In this document: piece after piece, positions 61,363-64,000 of the stretch | Position numbering within the stretch: position 1 is the stretch's first letter | Layout of the letters: the number at the start of each line of letters is the position of its first letter | Source of the DNA: Curtobacterium flaccumfaciens | GTDB lineage: Bacteria > Actinomycetota > Actinomycetes > Actinomycetales > Microbacteriaceae | Direction: 5' to 3' | Assembly (NCBI RefSeq): GCF_013359815.1 | Contig: NZ_JABMCF010000039.1 | Coordinates: 391,819-455,818, forward strand | Length of the DNA: 64,000 bases | Program-made: the position numbers and the translations under genes | The notes under the pieces: generated by a model | Told to the model about the DNA's origin: nothing | The model's input: only the letters and a program-made list of their open reading frames with translations | Databases searched by the model: none

Positions 61363-62598
61363 ATGGGCGCTGACAACGCAGGACTCCGCGTCGCGGTGAT
61401 CGGGATGGGCCAGCGGTCCGCCATCGCCCGCCACGTGGCCGAGGCAACCGCGGACGACCCGTCGCTGCAGGCCCGGGTCGTGGCCGTCGCGGACGTGACC
61501 GCGGCCGGCCGGGACCGCGGGCACGACGAGTACCCGGACGCTCTGGTGGTGGAACACCACCGTGACCTCACCGGTCACGTCGACGCGGCCATCGTCACCA
61601 CGCCGGACTGGACCCACGCCGAGATCGCGATCGACCTGCTCCGCGCGGGCATCGCCGTCTACCTCGAGAAGCCGCTGGCCATCACGGTCGAGGACGCCGA
61701 CGCCGTCCTGAACACCGCGGCGGAGACCGGGACGCCGCTGTACGTCGGGCACAACTTCCGGCACGCCGCCGTCGTCCGCCTGATGCGCGAGATCGTCGAC
61801 CGCGGCGAGATCGGTCAGGTCAAGGCGGTCTGGTGCCGGCACTTCGTCGGCAACGGTGGTGACTACTACTTCAAGGACTGGCACGCCGACCGCAGCAAGG
61901 TGAACTCCCTGCTCCTGCAGAAGGCGAGCCACGACCTCGACGTCATCCACGCGCTCGGCGGGGGTGACACCGCCCGGGTCGTCGGGATGGGCTCGCTGTC
62001 GGTCTACGGCGACGTCACCGACCGGCGCGACCGCAGCGGCGAGCTCATGGGGGACTGGTTCTCCCACGACAACTGGCCGCCGCTCGCCCAGACCGGGCTG
62101 AACCCCGTCGTCGACGTCGAGGACGTCTCGATGGTGATGATGACGCTCGACAACGGCGTGCAGGCCAGCTACGAGCAGTGCCACTTCACCCCGGACTACT
62201 GGCGGAACTACACCGTCATTGGCACCGAGGGACGCCTCGAGAACATCGGCGACACCGGTGGTGGCGTCGTGAAGGTCTGGACGCACCGCCGGGGCTGGGA
62301 CACCGCGGGGGACCGCGAGTACCCGATCGACGGCGTCCAGGACGGGCACGCCGATGCCGACCTGCTCACCATGACCGAGTTCCTGCGGTCCGTCGCGTTC
62401 GGCGAACCGTCGGAGCTCTCCCCGATCGCGGCCCGTGCCGCGGTCGCCGCCGGCGCGCTGGCCACGCGCTCGCTCCGCAACGGGTCCGTCCCCATCGACG
62501 TCCCGCCCCTGCCGGCCGAGACCATCGCGCACTTCACGTCGAACGCCCCGCACTCCACCCCCTCCACCCCGCATCCCGCCCAGACCGTCGGTTCCTGA
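61363..62598 (+). CDS. Gfo/Idh/MocA-family oxidoreductase
   Basis: The 411-residue protein opens LRVAVIGMGQRSAIARHVAE, the dinucleotide fold, followed by DVDAAIVTTPDWTHAEIAID, the usual EKPLAITVEDAD (Lys in EKP near residue 100), and LLLQKASHDLDVIHALGGGD (conserved Asp/His). It resembles Gfo/Idh dehydrogenases acting on sugars, inositols or amino-sugar derivatives. There is no signal peptide, arguing against a secreted GH109-type enzyme. The start at 61363 fits GGGAG spacing better than the ATG 2 codons earlier. It is the first gene of the putative transport operon. Confidence 0.85.
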   Translation: MGADNAGLRVAVIGMGQRSAIARHVAEATADDPSLQARVVAVADVTAAGRDRGHDEYPDALVVEHHRDLTGHVDAAIVTTPDWTHAEIAIDLLRAGIAVYLEKPLAITVEDADAVLNTAAETGTPLYVGHNFRHAAVVRLMREIVDRGEIGQVKAVWCRHFVGNGGDYYFKDWHADRSKVNSLLLQKASHDLDVIHALGGGDTARVVGMGSLSVYGDVTDRRDRSGELMGDWFSHDNWPPLAQTGLNPVVDVEDVSMVMMTLDNGVQASYEQCHFTPDYWRNYTVIGTEGRLENIGDTGGGVVKVWTHRRGWDTAGDREYPIDGVQDGHADADLLTMTEFLRSVAFGEPSELSPIAARAAVAAGALATRSLRNGSVPIDVPPLPAETIAHFTSNAPHSTPSTPHPAQTVGS

Positions 62599-62621
62599 CG
62601 GCCGTGCGAAAGGACACCCCG

Positions 62622-63947
62622 ATGACCGCACACATCCCCACCCGAGGAACCGGCGTGCGCCGCGTCCTCCTCGGTGCCGTCGCCGCACTCGGCGCGGCAG
62701 CGCTCCTGGCCGGCTGCTCCTCGTCGTCCGGAGCGTCCGGCTCCGGCGGCGACTACGAGGCCGCGCCGAAGGACACCAAGGCGTCCCTGACCTACGCCGT
62801 CTGGGACGAGAACCAGGTCAAGGCCATCAAGGCCAACCTGAAGGGCTTCAACGAGGAGTACCCGGACATCAAGGTGAGCGTCGACGTCACGCCGTTCGCC
62901 AACTACTGGACGAAGCTGCAGACCCAGGGTTCGAGCAACACCCTGCCCGACCTGTTCTGGATGAACGGCCCGAACTTCCAGCTGTACGCGGCCAACGGCA
63001 AGCTCGCGCCGATCACCGGCGAGGTCGAGTCGGGCGACATCGACGCGTCGAAGTACTCGAGCGCACTCAACGACCTGTACACGTACGACGACACCCAGTA
63101 CGGCGTGCCGAAGGACTTCGACACCATCGGCGTCTGGGTGAACAAGTCGCTGTTCGAGCAGGCCGGCATGGACCTGCCGTCCAAGGACTGGACCTGGGAC
63201 GACTTCCAGCAGACCGGCGCCGAGCTGTCCGAGAAGCTCAAGTCGAAGGGCGCCTACGGGGCGGCCGGCGGCATGGACGGCCAGACGACGTACTACAACA
63301 CGATCCTGCAGGCCGGGGGATCGGTCGTGAACGCGGACGGCACCGAGTCCGAGTACGCCACGAAGGCCTCCGAGGACGGCCTGCAGTTCTGGACCGATCT
63401 GATCGACTCGGGGGCATCGCCCTCGATCAAGCAGCTCACCGACACCACGGCCGACCAGTGGTTCACCTCGGGCAAGCTCGCGATGTACCAGGGCGGCAGC
63501 TGGTTCCGCTCCGCGCTGACCGGCACCGAGATGGAGAAGGACGTCGTCGCCTACCCGCTGCCGAAGGGCAAGGAGCAGGCGACCGTCATCCACGGCGTCT
63601 CGAACGTCGTGTCCGAGGCGAGCAAGGACAAGGCCGCCGCTCAGGCGCTGCAGGTCTACCTCGCGGGCAAGACGGCCCAGCAGCAGCAGGGCGACATGGG
63701 CGCGGTCATCCCGGCGTACGAGGGCACGCAGAGCGCCTTCACGAAGACGATGCCCGACGCCGACCTGCAGGTGTTCCTCGACGCGGTGGACTACGCGAAG
63801 CCGCTGCCGGTGTCGAAGAACACCGCGGCCTGGAACACCCTCGAGACCACCCTGCTGCCGAGTGCCTTCGACGGATCGAAGCCCGTCGACCAGGTCGCAG
63901 AGGACCTCGCACAGAAGATGGACGCCGCCCTCGCCAAGGAAAAGTAG
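62622..63947 (+). CDS. Sugar ABC transporter substrate-binding lipoprotein
   Basis: The 441-residue protein has a lipoprotein signal ending LLAGC near residue 27 and a serine/glycine linker. The mature part is a family 1 solute-binding protein: ITYAVWDENQ-like LTYAVWDENQ, FNEEYPDIKVSVDVTPF, YWTKLQTQGSSNTLPDLFWM, YGVPKDFDTIGVWVNKSLF and DWTWDDFQQTGAELSEKL. It captures a sugar or oligosaccharide outside the membrane. In context N-acetylgalactosamine or a GalNAc-containing oligosaccharide is a likely ligand. RBS AAAGGAC 7 nt before ATG. Confidence 0.93.
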   Translation: MTAHIPTRGTGVRRVLLGAVAALGAAALLAGCSSSSGASGSGGDYEAAPKDTKASLTYAVWDENQVKAIKANLKGFNEEYPDIKVSVDVTPFANYWTKLQTQGSSNTLPDLFWMNGPNFQLYAANGKLAPITGEVESGDIDASKYSSALNDLYTYDDTQYGVPKDFDTIGVWVNKSLFEQAGMDLPSKDWTWDDFQQTGAELSEKLKSKGAYGAAGGMDGQTTYYNTILQAGGSVVNADGTESEYATKASEDGLQFWTDLIDSGASPSIKQLTDTTADQWFTSGKLAMYQGGSWFRSALTGTEMEKDVVAYPLPKGKEQATVIHGVSNVVSEASKDKAAAQALQVYLAGKTAQQQQGDMGAVIPAYEGTQSAFTKTMPDADLQVFLDAVDYAKPLPVSKNTAAWNTLETTLLPSAFDGSKPVDQVAEDLAQKMDAALAKEK

Positions 63948-63956
63948 GACCCGCGC

Positions 63957-64000
63957 GTGACGATCAACACCGAGCGGCCCCCGGCCGCAGCCGCCCCCGC
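63957..64000 (+). CDS. Start of the next operon gene, probably a sugar permease (cut off)
   Basis: A GTG 9 nt after the binding-protein stop opens a frame reading MTINTERPPAAAAP before the window ends. The proline/alanine-rich hydrophilic start and position match N-termini of sugar ABC permeases (MalF-type). Identity is an inference from position only. Confidence 0.45.
   Translation, partial: MTINTERPPAAAAP

Noticed and set aside
61363..62598. GH109-type alpha-N-acetylgalactosaminidase identity for the Gfo/Idh protein.
   Set aside because: Tempting in a GalNAc locus, but there is no signal peptide and no specific GH109 motif could be recognised, so it is left as a general Gfo/Idh oxidoreductase.

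Overview
The window is about 70% G+C throughout, with actinobacterial features: very high GC at third codon positions, many GTG starts, GTGA/ATGA stop-start overlaps inside operons, and many genes whose TANNNT -10 box lies 6-8 nt before the start codon (leaderless transcripts). Gene content (monomeric NADP isocitrate dehydrogenase, PspC protein, FBP-domain protein, OpuC-type osmoprotectant uptake, XRE-MmyB regulators, several aldo/keto reductases) and the recurring GGGAGGC...GCCTCCC intergenic hairpins point to Actinomycetota, most likely a Microbacteriaceae member such as Curtobacterium. The genus is an inference. No rRNA, tRNA, IS, prophage or CRISPR was found; this reads as chromosomal core plus accessory metabolism.

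Layout. 1-3.1 kb: 3' part of a GH1 glycosidase and a secreted sialidase-fold hydrolase with a carbohydrate-binding domain. 3.1-8.3 kb: divergent MerR/SDR pair, secreted zinc metalloprotease, two NAD(P)-binding proteins, a DUF4126-like membrane protein and an XRE regulator. 8.3-16.6 kb: MFS exporter with a carboxymuconolactone decarboxylase-like protein, two XRE-MmyB regulators, aldo/keto reductase, PQQ-type sugar dehydrogenase lipoprotein, and a cupin-SDR operon. 16.6-20.9 kb: PadR-ATPase-FtsX permease operon behind a tandem PadR-like operator. 20.9-27.3 kb: two aldo/keto reductases, YdeI-like protein, thioesterase, FBP protein, methyltransferase, and a third XRE-MmyB regulator. 27.3-31.4 kb: a 117-bp direct-repeat pair, CNNM/CBS transporter-like protein, M23 peptidase and small unknowns. 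31.5-41.7 kb: isocitrate dehydrogenase, DUF3817 and DUF4832 proteins, ThuA and GAF-PP2C pair, ScbR-like TetR, APH kinase, DUF6197-like and DinB proteins. 41.7-45.6 kb: complete osmoprotectant ABC operon behind a structured leader. 45.7-48.4 kb: TetR divergent from an ATPase-FtsX pair. 48.4-55.5 kb: GNAT, unknown acidic protein, a candidate short RNA, FAD oxidoreductase with SRPBCC protein, shikimate dehydrogenase-like protein, MDR reductase, PspC, L-serine deaminase. 55.5-64 kb: an amino-sugar locus.

How genes work together. The clearest pathway is the last one. A five-gene overlapping operon encodes a SIS isomerase/deaminase, ROK kinase, NagA-type deacetylase, PfkB kinase and class II aldolase, divergent from a DeoR regulator. 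Downstream of the regulator are a Gfo/Idh oxidoreductase, a sugar-binding lipoprotein and the start of a likely permease. Together these match the N-acetylgalactosamine (Aga) route through tagatose 6-phosphate to triose phosphates rather than the NagB route for GlcNAc. Two hairpin families mark gene ends: strong GGGAGGC terminator-like palindromes, and a 51-nt element of 20-bp arms around an 11-nt loop whose arm sequences change in matched pairs.
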